Below, piece after piece: positions 25,957-34,467 of a stretch of 63,515 nucleotides of DNA. Under the pieces are notes generated by a model. That model worked only from the letters and a program-made list of their open reading frames with translations, did no database searches and was not told the origin of the DNA. Made by a program: the position numbers and the translations under genes. Location: NCBI GenBank assembly GCA_020850835.1, contig JADZDX010000002.1, positions 1 to 63,515 on the forward strand, in the 5' to 3' direction. The DNA comes from Fimbriimonadaceae bacterium. GTDB taxonomy: Bacteria > Armatimonadota > Fimbriimonadia > Fimbriimonadales > Fimbriimonadaceae. How positions within the stretch are numbered: position 1 is the first letter of the stretch; every line of letters begins with the position of its first letter.

Positions 25957-26610
25957 CCCGTCTGAAAGAACGCCAACTGGCCGATGAAACTTGCGTAGCC
26001 GCTTCGCGATTTCGACCCCGTGGTCGGCGAAGTGTTCTAGTGCGTGAAAAATCTCAATGGTACGGAACATGTCCCGGCTCAGGGGACCTTCTTCGTCAGC
26101 CACTTCGAGAATATGGCGCCTAGCCCGTTTGTAGGCCGTGTCAATCATCTCGTCGCCTTCAATGATCTCCTTGGCCTTCTCGTCGTCGTATTGGCTGTAA
26201 AGGGCCATGGCGTCAGACATCATTTGTACCGAGCTTTCGGCCAAAGCTCCTAACGGGGCAAGCAGGTCTTCGCGGAACTTACCGCGCATCTTGGAGGCTC
26301 TTCGGGCCAATTTTACGGCGTCGTCTCCGGCCTGTTCGAGTTCACCAACGATGGATAGGGTACCCATGAGGAGTCTGGCATCATCGCTTACCGGGGACTG
26401 CATGACCATGAGCTCAAAAACCTCCCGCATGATCCGGTCTTCGAGGTCATCAATCATCGGGTCAGCGGCAACGACGCGCTCCATCATTGGAACATCATCA
26501 CTGACCGCGCCTTCGACGCCATCAAGAACCATTGAGCACACCTGATCCGCCATGCTGATGAGCATGTTTCGGATTTCGTTCAGCTTCTCATCAAGTTCGC
26601 GGCGGGTCAA
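25954..26610 (-). CDS. phoU: Phosphate transport system regulator PhoU
   Basis: A 218-residue all-helical protein with the tandem PhoU repeats. The first spans about 5-95 and has MERVVAADPMIDDLEDRIMRE; the second spans about 110-205 and has HALEHFADHGVEIAKRL, the E(D)xxxD metal-cluster pattern. PhoU dampens Pho regulon signalling and Pst uptake. The start is TTG 26610 with CGGGAAG upstream; no ATG occurs until residue 16. No pst or phoBR genes are adjacent, which is unusual for phoU. Confidence 0.9.
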   Translation of the reverse strand: MTRRELDEKLNEIRNMLISMADQVCSMVLDGVEGAVSDDVPMMERVVAADPMIDDLEDRIMREVFELMVMQSPVSDDARLLMGTLSIVGELEQAGDDAVKLARRASKMRGKFREDLLAPLGALAESSVQMMSDAMALYSQYDDEKAKEIIEGDEMIDTAYKRARRHILEVADEEGPLSRDMFRTIEIFHALEHFADHGVEIAKRLRKFHRPVGVLSDG

Positions 26611-26658
26611 CGGTACTTCCCGAGCTTCAGCCCGAATTGTTAAGACGAGAAAAACCTC

Positions 26659-27153
26659 TCAAGCGTCTCGCGAAGCTAGGACCATTGTCCGAGCTCGCAT
26701 AGCGTGGCAAATTGCGATCGCCAGCGCGTCGGCAATGTCATCGGGTTTTGGGGGTTGGGGAAGACCCAGAAGCTTTGCCACCATAAATTGCACTTGCTTC
26801 TTGTCGGCACTGCCGTGGCCGACCACGGCTTGCTTGATGGATGGCGGGCTGTATTCGTCCCAAGGGACTCCCCGCTGGCTCGCCGCGAGCAAAATGGTTC
26901 CCAGTGCCTTACTGACATCCATCGCGGTGGTCTTATTTGCAGTGAAGAGGAGGCGCTCCGTAGCGATGCAATTTGGCTTGTACTGATCAATCAAACCGAG
27001 CGCTTGCTCGTGGATTTGTCGCAAGCGATCCGGAAGGGCAATCCGTGGGGTCTGAATGAGACCGTGAGCGACGACGACCAACCGCGAACCTGAACGCTCG
27101 ATAACGCCGTACCCAACACGTTCCAAACCGGGATCAATGCCAAGGATTGTCAT
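26659..27153 (-). CDS. ruvC: Holliday junction resolvase RuvC
   Basis: An endonuclease that cleaves Holliday junctions. The 164-residue protein has the catalytic acidic residues in TILGIDPGLERVGYG, CIATERLLF and PDDIADALAIAICH, plus the loop GHGSADKKQVQFMV. Length and motif order are standard. It starts seven bases after the mutL stop, so mutL and ruvC form a repair unit. ruvA and ruvB are not in this window. Confidence 0.96.
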   Translation of the reverse strand: MTILGIDPGLERVGYGVIERSGSRLVVVAHGLIQTPRIALPDRLRQIHEQALGLIDQYKPNCIATERLLFTANKTTAMDVSKALGTILLAASQRGVPWDEYSPPSIKQAVVGHGSADKKQVQFMVAKLLGLPQPPKPDDIADALAIAICHAMRARTMVLASRDA

Positions 27154-27160
27154 GGGTGTT

Positions 27161-28912
27161 CTAGGTACGCTTGAACCGTCGCATCAATTCCGACTTGCCT
27201 AGACTGATCGTAATCGGTCGGCCGTGAGGGCATAGGAAGGGGTTTTCGGTCCGGGCCAAGTCAAAAAGAAGCTTTTCCATCTCCGCCGTTCCAAGGCGAT
27301 CCCCTGCCTTGATCGCCATCTTGCAAGAGCACATGACCCAAATTTGTTCACGAGCAGAGAGTCCGCTTGCGCCCGCGCCGTCTAGGATCTCATCCACGAG
27401 TTCTCGCAAGACCGTAACCGGATCCTTCCCCCTAAGGGCCGCGGGAACGGATCGGATCAAAAAGGAATGACTGCCAAATGCCTCAAGATCGAAGCCCATT
27501 CCTGAGAACTCATCCAACTTCTCCCGCACAATTTCTGATTGGCGCCGGTCTAGTTCGAGGGCTAGAGGGGTGAGCAATGGTTGACGCTCCACGCCGCCAA
27601 TTTCCCGAGCTGCTCGAATGCGTTCAAAAAGTACGCGCTCATGGGCGACATGCTGATCGATCACCATGATGCCCTCATCGTTCTCGGCGATAATGAAAAA
27701 GGCATCGGCTGTCTGTCCAATGACCCTCAAGCCGGTCAAAAAACGATCCGCAAAAGTGCGAAGGGCCGGAGTATCAACTTGCGGTAGGCGGTTCGTGGGT
27801 TGGGTTCCTGTTGAATAATCCCAGACGGCAAGCTCTTCGGCGATCTTGGGTTGGGAGTAAGCGGCAATCGCCTCATTGGCCCGAATGATCCCATCCATAT
27901 TAGGCATCATCCCTTGCTCCATGAGCGCTTCCTTGATCCCCTGGCGGACGGCTTCGAATACGACACCCTCCTGCGAGAAGCGGCATTCGCTTTTGGTAGG
28001 CGAGACATTCATGTCCACCCTCGCTGGGTCTACATCAATCATGAGGAGCGCTACTGGATAGCGACGTTCGGGCGTAATCTGACGGTAGGCCACATCAATG
28101 GCCGTGTATAGGCCTCGATTTCGCACAGGGCGGCCATTCACAAAAATCCATTGTTGGGACCGAGTCGGGCGGGTGAAATGGGGGGCGCTGATATAGCCTC
28201 GAATGCGAACTCCTTCGCGGAAGATATCAACTGAAGCAATACCCCGGGTGACATCGCGGCCCCAAACCGAAGCCACCGCATTCAAGGCATCACCATCTCC
28301 TGGCGTGTCAAGGAGGGTTTGATCGCCATGAATGAGGCGGACGGCGACGTCGGCATAGCTCACGGCGTATTTCCCGACAATCTCATTGATTTGCGATAGC
28401 TCCGTGCCCATAGTCTTGAGGAACTTAAGTCGGGCCGGCGTGTTGAAGAACAGATCCTCCACTGTGACTGTTGTCCCTCTTGGCCCGGCGGAGTGCCCGA
28501 GCTCGGAGCGTCTTCCTCCATCCACCTTAATGACGACACGGCCATCGCCCTGACCTGTGCTGAGCTCAAATCGAGAGACTGAAGCGATAGATGGAAGCGC
28601 CTCTCCTCTAAACCCCAGGGATCCAACTCGGCTCAGATCTTCAACAGAACGAATCTTGCTTGTCGCGTGGCGATCTAGGCAGGCGACGGCATCGTCTTCT
28701 GCCATTCCCATTCCATTGTCGGACACCCGGATCAGCTCGGTCCCTGACTGACGCAACTCAATCGTGATTCTGGTAGCACCAGCATCTAGCGCATTCTCGA
28801 CCAACTCCTTGACCACGCTTGCCGGGCGCTCAACGACTTCACCCGCCGCAATCTGATTAATCGTGTGTGGATCAAGTAGCTTGACTATGGTCTCGCGAGA
28901 AATAGCCGCCAT
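27161..28912 (-). CDS. mutL: DNA mismatch repair protein MutL (endonuclease type)
   Basis: A GHKL ATPase that links MutS to downstream repair. The N-terminal motifs are ELVENALDAGATRI, RVSDNGMGM and GFRGEALPSIAS. The C-terminal domain has DQHVAHERVLFE, matching the endonuclease motif DQHA(x2)E(x4)E with Val for Ala, plus ACKMAIK-like SCKMAIKAG and CPHGRP. So this is a nicking MutL, as in bacteria without MutH. The length of 583 is normal. TAGAAT lies six bases before the ATG. ruvC follows. Confidence 0.96.
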   Translation of the reverse strand: MAAISRETIVKLLDPHTINQIAAGEVVERPASVVKELVENALDAGATRITIELRQSGTELIRVSDNGMGMAEDDAVACLDRHATSKIRSVEDLSRVGSLGFRGEALPSIASVSRFELSTGQGDGRVVIKVDGGRRSELGHSAGPRGTTVTVEDLFFNTPARLKFLKTMGTELSQINEIVGKYAVSYADVAVRLIHGDQTLLDTPGDGDALNAVASVWGRDVTRGIASVDIFREGVRIRGYISAPHFTRPTRSQQWIFVNGRPVRNRGLYTAIDVAYRQITPERRYPVALLMIDVDPARVDMNVSPTKSECRFSQEGVVFEAVRQGIKEALMEQGMMPNMDGIIRANEAIAAYSQPKIAEELAVWDYSTGTQPTNRLPQVDTPALRTFADRFLTGLRVIGQTADAFFIIAENDEGIMVIDQHVAHERVLFERIRAAREIGGVERQPLLTPLALELDRRQSEIVREKLDEFSGMGFDLEAFGSHSFLIRSVPAALRGKDPVTVLRELVDEILDGAGASGLSAREQIWVMCSCKMAIKAGDRLGTAEMEKLLFDLARTENPFLCPHGRPITISLGKSELMRRFKRT

Positions 28913-28918
28913 ATGTCT

Positions 28919-28924
28919 ATTCTA
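28919..28924 (-). promoter_or_regulatory. Putative -10 hexamer TAGAAT, leaderless start of mutL
   Basis: On the minus strand TAGAAT is followed by AGACAT and then the mutL ATG, leaving no room for a ribosome-binding site. No clear -35 is seen. Confidence 0.5.
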
Positions 28925-29021
28925 GACGGAGCTTCCCTATCGCGGTTTTCAGAAATGGGCCGTGCCGATTGTTAAACCGCCTAAGAACGCAGTCATAGTC
29001 TTCCGACAATCTCAGGGAAGC

Positions 29022-29882
29022 ATGTTCGCAATTATCGGCATTGTGTTGGCCGTGGCCTGCATTGTAGTTGGATTTACGATGCACGGAGGCCAATTAGGGG
29101 TCCTAATTCAGGTCTCTGAATTCATCATTATCGGTGGAGCTGGCATCGGTATCTTCCTTGCCGGGAGCGGGAAGGACGGCGCCATTGCAACAGTAAAGGC
29201 CGCGATCGGGGTGATGAAACCGGATCCATATACGAAGCCAGCCTTTATTGACCTGCTCCGAATGTTGTACCAGCTATTTAATGTCGCGAGGAAAGAAGGG
29301 CTCCTCGGACTTGAAAAGCATATTGAGACCCCCAGTGAGTCGGAGATCATGAAGAAGTTTCCCGGATTCATTGCGAATCACCATGCTTCCGACTTCCTTT
29401 GCGATACGCTCAAAGTCGTCTTGACGGGAGCGGTTGGCCCTCATGACCTAAGTGAGATGATGGAGCTTGACCTTGAGATCGCTCACCAAGAAGCCCACAA
29501 GCCCGTTGAAGCCGTCCAAACGGTTGCCGATGCGATGCCCGCGGTCGGGATTGTAGCGGCGGTTCTCGGCGTCATCATCACCATGGGCAAAATTGGCGGC
29601 GAAGCGGCCGCGATTGGTCATTCGGTGGCGGCAGCTCTCGTGGGGACTTTCTTGGGCGTCTTTATGGCGTACTGTTTATTCGCTCCGATTGCGAAAGCGA
29701 TTGAAGCCAAGATTTTTCCCGAGTCGCAATATATGAACGCGATCCGGTTTGCTCTGTTCAGCTTTGCCCGCGGCGAATCACCGATTACGTGCGTCGAGTT
29801 TGCGCGGCGAAATATAGCCCCGGCTTACCGACCGTCGTTTTCCGAGGTCGAAAAGGCCGTTAAGGAGAAGGATGCAGCCTAG
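29022..29882 (+). CDS. motA: Flagellar motor stator protein MotA
   Basis: The proton-channel subunit of the flagellar stator. The 286-residue protein begins MFAIIGIVLAVACIVVGF and QVSEFIIIGGAGIGIFLAG, matching MotA. The cytoplasmic loop carries charged residues, and AMPAVGIVAAVLGVIITMG with a final membrane pair follows. ATG 29022, with AGGGA just upstream, matches where the family begins; an in-frame GTG at 28962 would add 20 unlike residues. motB follows after three bases. No other flagellar gene is in the window. Confidence 0.95.
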   Translation: MFAIIGIVLAVACIVVGFTMHGGQLGVLIQVSEFIIIGGAGIGIFLAGSGKDGAIATVKAAIGVMKPDPYTKPAFIDLLRMLYQLFNVARKEGLLGLEKHIETPSESEIMKKFPGFIANHHASDFLCDTLKVVLTGAVGPHDLSEMMELDLEIAHQEAHKPVEAVQTVADAMPAVGIVAAVLGVIITMGKIGGEAAAIGHSVAAALVGTFLGVFMAYCLFAPIAKAIEAKIFPESQYMNAIRFALFSFARGESPITCVEFARRNIAPAYRPSFSEVEKAVKEKDAA

Positions 29883-29885
29883 GCT

Positions 29886-30749
29886 ATGAACGACGGCACG
29901 CCGATCATCATCAAGAAGAAGAAGGTCGTGGGTCATGGGCACCACGGCGGTGCGTGGAAAGTTGCCTACGCTGACTTCGTTACCGCGATGATGGCGTTCT
30001 TCTTGGTAATGTGGATCATGGGCCTGTCGCCCGAAGATCGAAAAATCGTGCAGGGCTACTTCAATGACCCGATGGGATTCATGAAATCAATGCCAAAGGG
30101 CTCCCCCAATGTTGCACCGTCGGGAGGGAGACAGTCGGTCGCCCCTTCATCAACCAGTAGCGGACGCCGCGCTAAGAAAGAAGAGGCTGAACTTGAGACT
30201 ATCAAGAAAGATATAAAGTCGGCCCTCGGTTCCGGCCAAGGCGACAAGCAAGTATTAACGCTCATCAAGGCCATTGAGGTGAACGTCACTCCAGAAGGGC
30301 TGGAACTTGATTTCGTCGAAGGCAAGGGAGTTGTCTTCTTTGAGCTCGGAAGTGCGGTCGTCCGGCCTCAAGCCCGGGCGATCATTGCGAAGGTCGCGGT
30401 CCAGCTCCGAGAGGCTGGGCGCGCTATGTACGTGGACGGGCACACGGACGGGAGGCCATTCTCTAGTGGCATCCGTGACAACAAGTTACTTTCGATTGAG
30501 AGGGCGAGTAGTGTGTACGAGATCCTTCGTGCCAATGGAGTATCCGAAAAGCAAGTTCTCGCGGTACGAGGCAGGGGTGATCGAAAACTTAAGTATGTTG
30601 ATGATCCTTACGATCCTCGGAACCGGCGGGTGAGCATCTTCTTGCCCTATATTGGTGCCGAAGAAAAGGTTATGGATGACGTGAATGCAGGGCCAGAGGA
30701 GCAGGCTCGTTTCTCTCCCAAGATTGATCTCCGGCAACCGACCCCGTAA
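29886..30749 (+). CDS. motB: Flagellar motor stator protein MotB
   Basis: Anchors the stator to peptidoglycan and completes the proton channel. The 287-residue protein has a single N-terminal helix AYADFVTAMMAFFLVMWIMG with the essential channel Asp, then a Ser/Pro-rich linker (about 75-105). An OmpA-like peptidoglycan-binding domain follows (VDGHTDGRPFSS, NKLLSIERASSVYEIL, VRGRGD). It is read with motA. Confidence 0.95.
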   Translation: MNDGTPIIIKKKKVVGHGHHGGAWKVAYADFVTAMMAFFLVMWIMGLSPEDRKIVQGYFNDPMGFMKSMPKGSPNVAPSGGRQSVAPSSTSSGRRAKKEEAELETIKKDIKSALGSGQGDKQVLTLIKAIEVNVTPEGLELDFVEGKGVVFFELGSAVVRPQARAIIAKVAVQLREAGRAMYVDGHTDGRPFSSGIRDNKLLSIERASSVYEILRANGVSEKQVLAVRGRGDRKLKYVDDPYDPRNRRVSIFLPYIGAEEKVMDDVNAGPEEQARFSPKIDLRQPTP

Positions 30750-30807
30750 TCGCGCATCGCTGAACCCTGCTCCTGCGTCCCTAGAGCGAAGGAGCAACCG
30801 CCAAGGA

Positions 30808-31092
30808 ATGGCAATTTTAGAACCACATCTCTGGGAATACAACTTCGCGCGCGTCGTTATCCTCGACGTTTCAAGTGACTACGAGCTCATGGCCGAACCC
30901 ATGCCGCCCAATTGCTATCCGATCTTGCAGGAGCGCTGGGTTCATAAGTCCTGCTTACCGGACATTCTGCCTCAGGACGAACTCCTGGCAGGCTATCTCT
31001 ACGACTGGCATGAAAGTAATGAAGTTGATGAGAATGCGTGGTACGTCGGGATGGTGCGCCAAGAACTTGCGCAGTCATTGCTGGGTTCTTGA
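30808..31092 (+). CDS. Small hypothetical protein
   Basis: A 94-residue acidic protein rich in Glu, Asp, Tyr and Trp, without signal peptide or membrane segment. It begins AILEPHLWEYNFARVVILD. I do not recognise the family. ATG 30808 follows CCAAGGA; a longer open frame runs back into motB but its first 41 residues look like the wrong frame of motB. It lies between motB and a convergent GNAT gene and may be read from the motAB promoter. Confidence 0.6.
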   Translation: MAILEPHLWEYNFARVVILDVSSDYELMAEPMPPNCYPILQERWVHKSCLPDILPQDELLAGYLYDWHESNEVDENAWYVGMVRQELAQSLLGS

Positions 31093-31096
31093 TGGC

Positions 31097-31825
31097 CTAA
31101 AATTGGTCGGTCATGAACATCTGGGGTGGTTCTGGACAATTACGACCCATCAAGAAGAGTTCGGCGGGTGCCATGTCGCCCGGCACCCCCAATTCAGTCG
31201 TGAGGGTCCTTAACCCGTACCACTCAGTGCCTGCCGGCACTGGCCATGAGGTGAGGATTTCGTTCAACACAGCTTCGCGCATCGTAGACCCCTCGATGCA
31301 TCCATAGCCAAGTCCCATAGACTCACATACTTTGAGGTTGAACTTCCATCTTGCCCATCCAAAGCTGTCTCGGCGTAGTCGTCTGGGGGACTCACCACAC
31401 CATTCGTTGTATAGGTGCTCCACCTGCTCAATGGGTACGGTAGCCGCAGTCTCACGGTAGCCCGACGCGGCGATCGGTCCACGGACGACTTCATCAACAA
31501 CCTCAAAGCCGCAACGAGCATAGAGATTCGTCCTCTTGGCGAATAGGATCGCCTCTCGGGTCCCTTGGGCTTCCGATACGGCGCAGACCTCGGCCACAAG
31601 GCGTTCGGCAAGCCCCTGCCCCCGAGCGGAAGGGATGGTCGCCACTCCGGCGATCCCGATCGCCTTTGAGTCACCGAAAACGAGGGGCGTTGTGGTCAAG
31701 ATGGTCTTCATCTCGCCATCGGCGAAGAGGGCCCATTTGCGTCCAGGGTCAAATCCTGGTTCCGCGAAGAACACTCCGTGAGCGAGGTTGTAATCCAGAT
31801 CAAAAACGTCACAAAGGATGGTCAA
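31097..31825 (-). CDS. GNAT-family N-acetyltransferase
   Basis: A 242-residue protein with an N-terminal acetyltransferase domain. The acetyl-CoA motif is VATIPSARGQGLAERLVAEV, followed by EAILFAKRTNLYARCGFEV, the usual beta4-alpha4 region of GNAT proteins. The C-terminal 100 residues form a second region of unclear fold, reminiscent of the two-domain Eis-like group. The substrate is unknown. The longest frame starts with TTG 31825, which has no ribosome site, so the real start may be further in (for example GTG at residue 18). It converges on the small hypothetical gene with a four-base gap. Confidence 0.85.
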   Translation of the reverse strand: MTILCDVFDLDYNLAHGVFFAEPGFDPGRKWALFADGEMKTILTTTPLVFGDSKAIGIAGVATIPSARGQGLAERLVAEVCAVSEAQGTREAILFAKRTNLYARCGFEVVDEVVRGPIAASGYRETAATVPIEQVEHLYNEWCGESPRRLRRDSFGWARWKFNLKVCESMGLGYGCIEGSTMREAVLNEILTSWPVPAGTEWYGLRTLTTELGVPGDMAPAELFLMGRNCPEPPQMFMTDQF

Positions 31826-31866
31826 GAATTGGTCGCATTCAGTGCGCCTGACGGGGCGAATTTCGG

Positions 31867-32514
31867 TTACGGCAAGGATGGCGACACCTCAATCTTGACC
31901 AGCACGGTGCGAGGGCTAAGTTCAATTCGCGGCAAGGGAACCCCGTTGCCACCGATCGCCTCAAGTGCTACCGATTGCGATTGGCCAAGCGATACATCCA
32001 CGAGGGCCCGGACCCGCGCTACCTCCCCAATCTCGTTGGCAGGGCCAGTTAGCGTAATCACCGCTGGCTCTGCAGTAGCATTACGGTATCCCGCTAGGAA
32101 ACCTGTGGTCTCGACCGACACCGATCGGACAGCCGAGGCGAGCTTGTCAATCGTGACTTCGATGGCTGGACGCTTGGCTCGTAACTTAACTGAGCCTTCC
32201 ACAGAAGGAATGTGTACTTTCACCGTGTGCGTTCCCGGCTTTAGGTTGGCAACATTCACGGATGCAACTAGGCGACTAGATTCGAGTGCGTCAATCTCCG
32301 ACTCAGGTCCGTCGGCGATAATCGCAACCCCTTCTGGGAGATCGCTCAAAAATAGTTCATTGCCCAAACCCCTTGATTCGAGGCGAACTAGGAGTTCGCG
32401 TTGGCGGGCGGGTTGTGCTTGTGCCGTAACCTGGAGCCAAAGCATAAGCGAAAGGGCGAAGGAAACAAGCGCCAGCATGCCGCGTTCAGTTCTGCTTATT
32501 GGCTTAAAGGGCAC
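31867..32514 (-). CDS. YbbR-domain protein, CdaR-like regulator of diadenylate cyclase
   Basis: A 215-residue protein with one N-terminal membrane helix (MLALVSFALSLMLWLQV). Two YbbR-type repeats follow, for example LPEGVAIIADGPESEIDAL and AVITLTGPANEIGEVARVRALVDVSL. CdaR proteins bind CdaA from outside and tune c-di-AMP synthesis. I chose GTG 32514 because AAGGAGG sits six bases before it; a longer frame begins at 32562. It overlaps the end of cdaA by 11 bases, so synthesis is coupled. glmM, the usual third gene, is absent. Confidence 0.9.
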   Translation of the reverse strand: MPFKPISRTERGMLALVSFALSLMLWLQVTAQAQPARQRELLVRLESRGLGNELFLSDLPEGVAIIADGPESEIDALESSRLVASVNVANLKPGTHTVKVHIPSVEGSVKLRAKRPAIEVTIDKLASAVRSVSVETTGFLAGYRNATAEPAVITLTGPANEIGEVARVRALVDVSLGQSQSVALEAIGGNGVPLPRIELSPRTVLVKIEVSPSLP

Positions 32515-33346
32515 GCTTTGCCTCCTTACGAGAACGTTTCTGGCGCGGGCTCTCAGCTCCACGTAGTTCTTGATTCAGAATGACCCGAAGCTCATTAACC
32601 CCTTCGCACATCGTCATGCGCCCATCCGCGGCTAAGGATATGGTGCCTCGTTCTTCGCTGACGATGATGGCTAGGCAGTCACTTTGTTCGCTCATACCGA
32701 TTCCGGCTCGGTGGCGCATGTGGACCCTTGGGCTCACCTGATCGCTCAGACTAAGGGGTAGCTGGCAGGCTGCGGCGATAATCTTCTCGCCTCGGATAAT
32801 AGCCGCTCCATCGTGGAGAGGATTTCCGGTAAAGAAAATGGAGTTCAGTAAAGATGGTGTTAACTGAGCATCTAGGGGTACTCCGTTCGCGATAATATCA
32901 CTTAACGGAGTCGCCCGCTCAATGACAATGATGGCGCCAATCTTTTGTTGAGCTAGTTCGGTGATGCCGGCGACAAGATCATCAATGGCCCGTGCCGACG
33001 AACTGACATGAGGCCCCCCAAAGCGCGAAGTCCATAAGCCAAGTCGGGCAAAACCTTCCAATGCTTGGCGTAGCTCAGGCAAGAGCAAAATCACCAAGGC
33101 GACAGGAGCAAGAGCCGTCGCTTTGTCCAAAACCCAGTGGAGAGTTCGAAGTTGAAGAACGTCAGAGATGAACAGGGCTGCCACAAACACAACAATGCCC
33201 AATAGGATGCGCCAAGCCCGGGTGTTTCGAACCAAGATCAGGAGGCGGTAGATCAGGTAGGTGACGAGGAGGATATCCAGCATATGCCAGAGGTTCTCGG
33301 GAGTGAACCTCAGAAGTTGTGATAGGCGAAGCAGGAGATCGTCCAC
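32504..33346 (-). CDS. cdaA: Diadenylate cyclase CdaA
   Basis: Makes the second messenger c-di-AMP from two ATP. The 280-residue protein has three N-terminal membrane helices (MLDILLVTYLIYRLLIL, AWRILLGIVVFVAALF, ALAPVALVILLLPEL) and a cytoplasmic DAC domain. The catalytic motifs LHDGAAIIRG (DGA) and MRHRAGIGMSE (RHR) are present. Start GTG 33346; TACAAT lies 12 bases before it. It forms a unit with the ybbR gene. Confidence 0.96.
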   Translation of the reverse strand: MDDLLLRLSQLLRFTPENLWHMLDILLVTYLIYRLLILVRNTRAWRILLGIVVFVAALFISDVLQLRTLHWVLDKATALAPVALVILLLPELRQALEGFARLGLWTSRFGGPHVSSSARAIDDLVAGITELAQQKIGAIIVIERATPLSDIIANGVPLDAQLTPSLLNSIFFTGNPLHDGAAIIRGEKIIAAACQLPLSLSDQVSPRVHMRHRAGIGMSEQSDCLAIIVSEERGTISLAADGRMTMCEGVNELRVILNQELRGAESPRQKRSRKEAKRAL

Positions 33347-33395
33347 TGAAGTGTATTTATTGTATCGGTTCGGATAGGCGTAGAATCAACTAGAA

Positions 33396-33728
33396 ATGAA
33401 AGTTGCCGTATACGAAGACAATTTGATTTGGAGTAGCCGCTTGGCGGGAGCGATTCGTGCTGCAGGGCATGAGGCAATTGTCCTACGGGTCCCGAGCGCC
33501 CCGTTGCCCGAAGGCTCAGGGCTTGCAATTGTAAATCTGACCAGCCCAACAATGAACGCAGGTGAAGTGCTGGAGAACTTGCAAAAGCGCGTGTTCATCA
33601 TTGGGCACGGAGGCCATAAGGAGCTCGCCGACCTCTCAGATACGATTAAGGCTGCTTGCGATCTAGTGACCACTAACGGAACTATCTCAATGCGGTTCGA
33701 GAGCGTATTGGCCCAAGTAACTGTCTAG
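33396..33728 (+). CDS. Receiver-like protein with the phosphate-acceptor Asp replaced
   Basis: A 110-residue single-domain protein that begins MKVAVYEDNLIWSSRLAGAI, like a CheY-type receiver with its acidic pair (E7, D8). The strand where receivers keep the phosphorylated Asp reads LAIVNLTSP, with Asn 47 in that place. A later IIGHGGHK carries a Lys (75) near the expected position. If the fold is right, it cannot be phosphorylated in the usual way. Weak similarity, so the fold is a proposal. TAGAAT lies nine bases before the ATG. Confidence 0.5.
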   Translation: MKVAVYEDNLIWSSRLAGAIRAAGHEAIVLRVPSAPLPEGSGLAIVNLTSPTMNAGEVLENLQKRVFIIGHGGHKELADLSDTIKAACDLVTTNGTISMRFESVLAQVTV

Positions 33729-33750
33729 TCGCGGCTTCTCGAGATGGGGA

Positions 33751-33756
33751 TAAACT
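33751..33756 (+). promoter_or_regulatory. Putative -10 hexamer TAAACT, leaderless start at 33763
   Basis: TAAACT is followed by AGATCC and then ATG at 33763. There is no room for a ribosome-binding site. Confidence 0.5.
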
Positions 33757-33762
33757 AGATCC

Positions 33763-34467
33763 ATGGACAAGGTTCGATCTGACGCCAAGGCCGCCCTTGA
33801 TGGCGTTGTTTTCGATGGTATGACTATCATGAGTGGCGGGTTCGGACTATGTGGAATTGCCGAACACCTAATTCTTGCCTTGCGCGACCTTGGTGTCAAG
33901 GACATCACGGTGATCAGTAACAATTGCGGCGTGGATGACTTTGGCATGGGGCTCCTTCTCCAGACCAAGCAGATCAAGAAGATGCTGAGTAGCTACGTCG
34001 GTGAGAATGCCGAGTTCGAGCGCCAATTTCTGTGCGGTGAACTAGAGCTGGAGTTCAACCCCCAAGGGACTCTCGCCGAGCGTATCCGGGCCGGCGGGGC
34101 GGGCATCCCAGCTTTCTACACCAGGACGGGATATGGGACTGTCATCGCAGAAGGAAAGGAAACACGTCAGTTCAATGGCGAATGGTACGTGATGGAGACG
34201 GGCCTTACCGCCGACTTAAGCATTGTAAAGGCCTGGAAGGGAGATCGAGCGGGCAACTTGATCTATCGCAAGACTTCTCGGAACTTCAACCCAATGATGG
34301 CCACCGCTGGCCGAGTCTGTGTGGCTGAGGTCGAGCATCTGGTAGAAGTTGGCGAACTTGACCCTGACCAAATCCACACTCCGGGCGTTTACGTTGATCG
34401 AATCATTCAGGGCCAAAACTATGAGAAGCGAATCGAACGACTAACAACGCGAGAGCGCTCAGTCTAG
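33763..34467 (+). CDS. scoA: 3-oxoacid CoA-transferase, alpha subunit (no beta subunit beside it)
   Basis: A 234-residue family I CoA-transferase alpha subunit. It has [19 protein letters not shown] near the start, [18 protein letters not shown], and [16 protein letters not shown], the classic subunit A landmarks. The partner beta subunit, which holds the catalytic Glu, normally follows immediately. Here the next gene is folE2 on the other strand, so the subunit must be elsewhere or absent. It may use succinyl-CoA with acetoacetate. The 3' end overlaps folE2 by four bases. Confidence 0.9.
   Translation: MDKVRSDAKAALDGVVFDGMTIMSGGFGLCGIAEHLILALRDLGVKDITVISNNCGVDDFGMGLLLQTKQIKKMLSSYVGENAEFERQFLCGELELEFNPQGTLAERIRAGGAGIPAFYTRTGYGTVIAEGKETRQFNGEWYVMETGLTADLSIVKAWKGDRAGNLIYRKTSRNFNPMMATAGRVCVAEVEHLVEVGELDPDQIHTPGVYVDRIIQGQNYEKRIERLTTRERSV

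Noticed and set aside
30685-30807. 41-residue extension of the small gene after motB
   Set aside because: It runs through the end of motB in the wrong frame; ATG 30808 has a ribosome site.
31778-32566. 262-codon open frame on the plus strand across ybbR
   Set aside because: Longer than the minus-strand frame, but it reads as low-complexity Ser/Thr/Arg text, while the minus strand gives clear YbbR repeats with a perfect AAGGAGG and overlap with cdaA.
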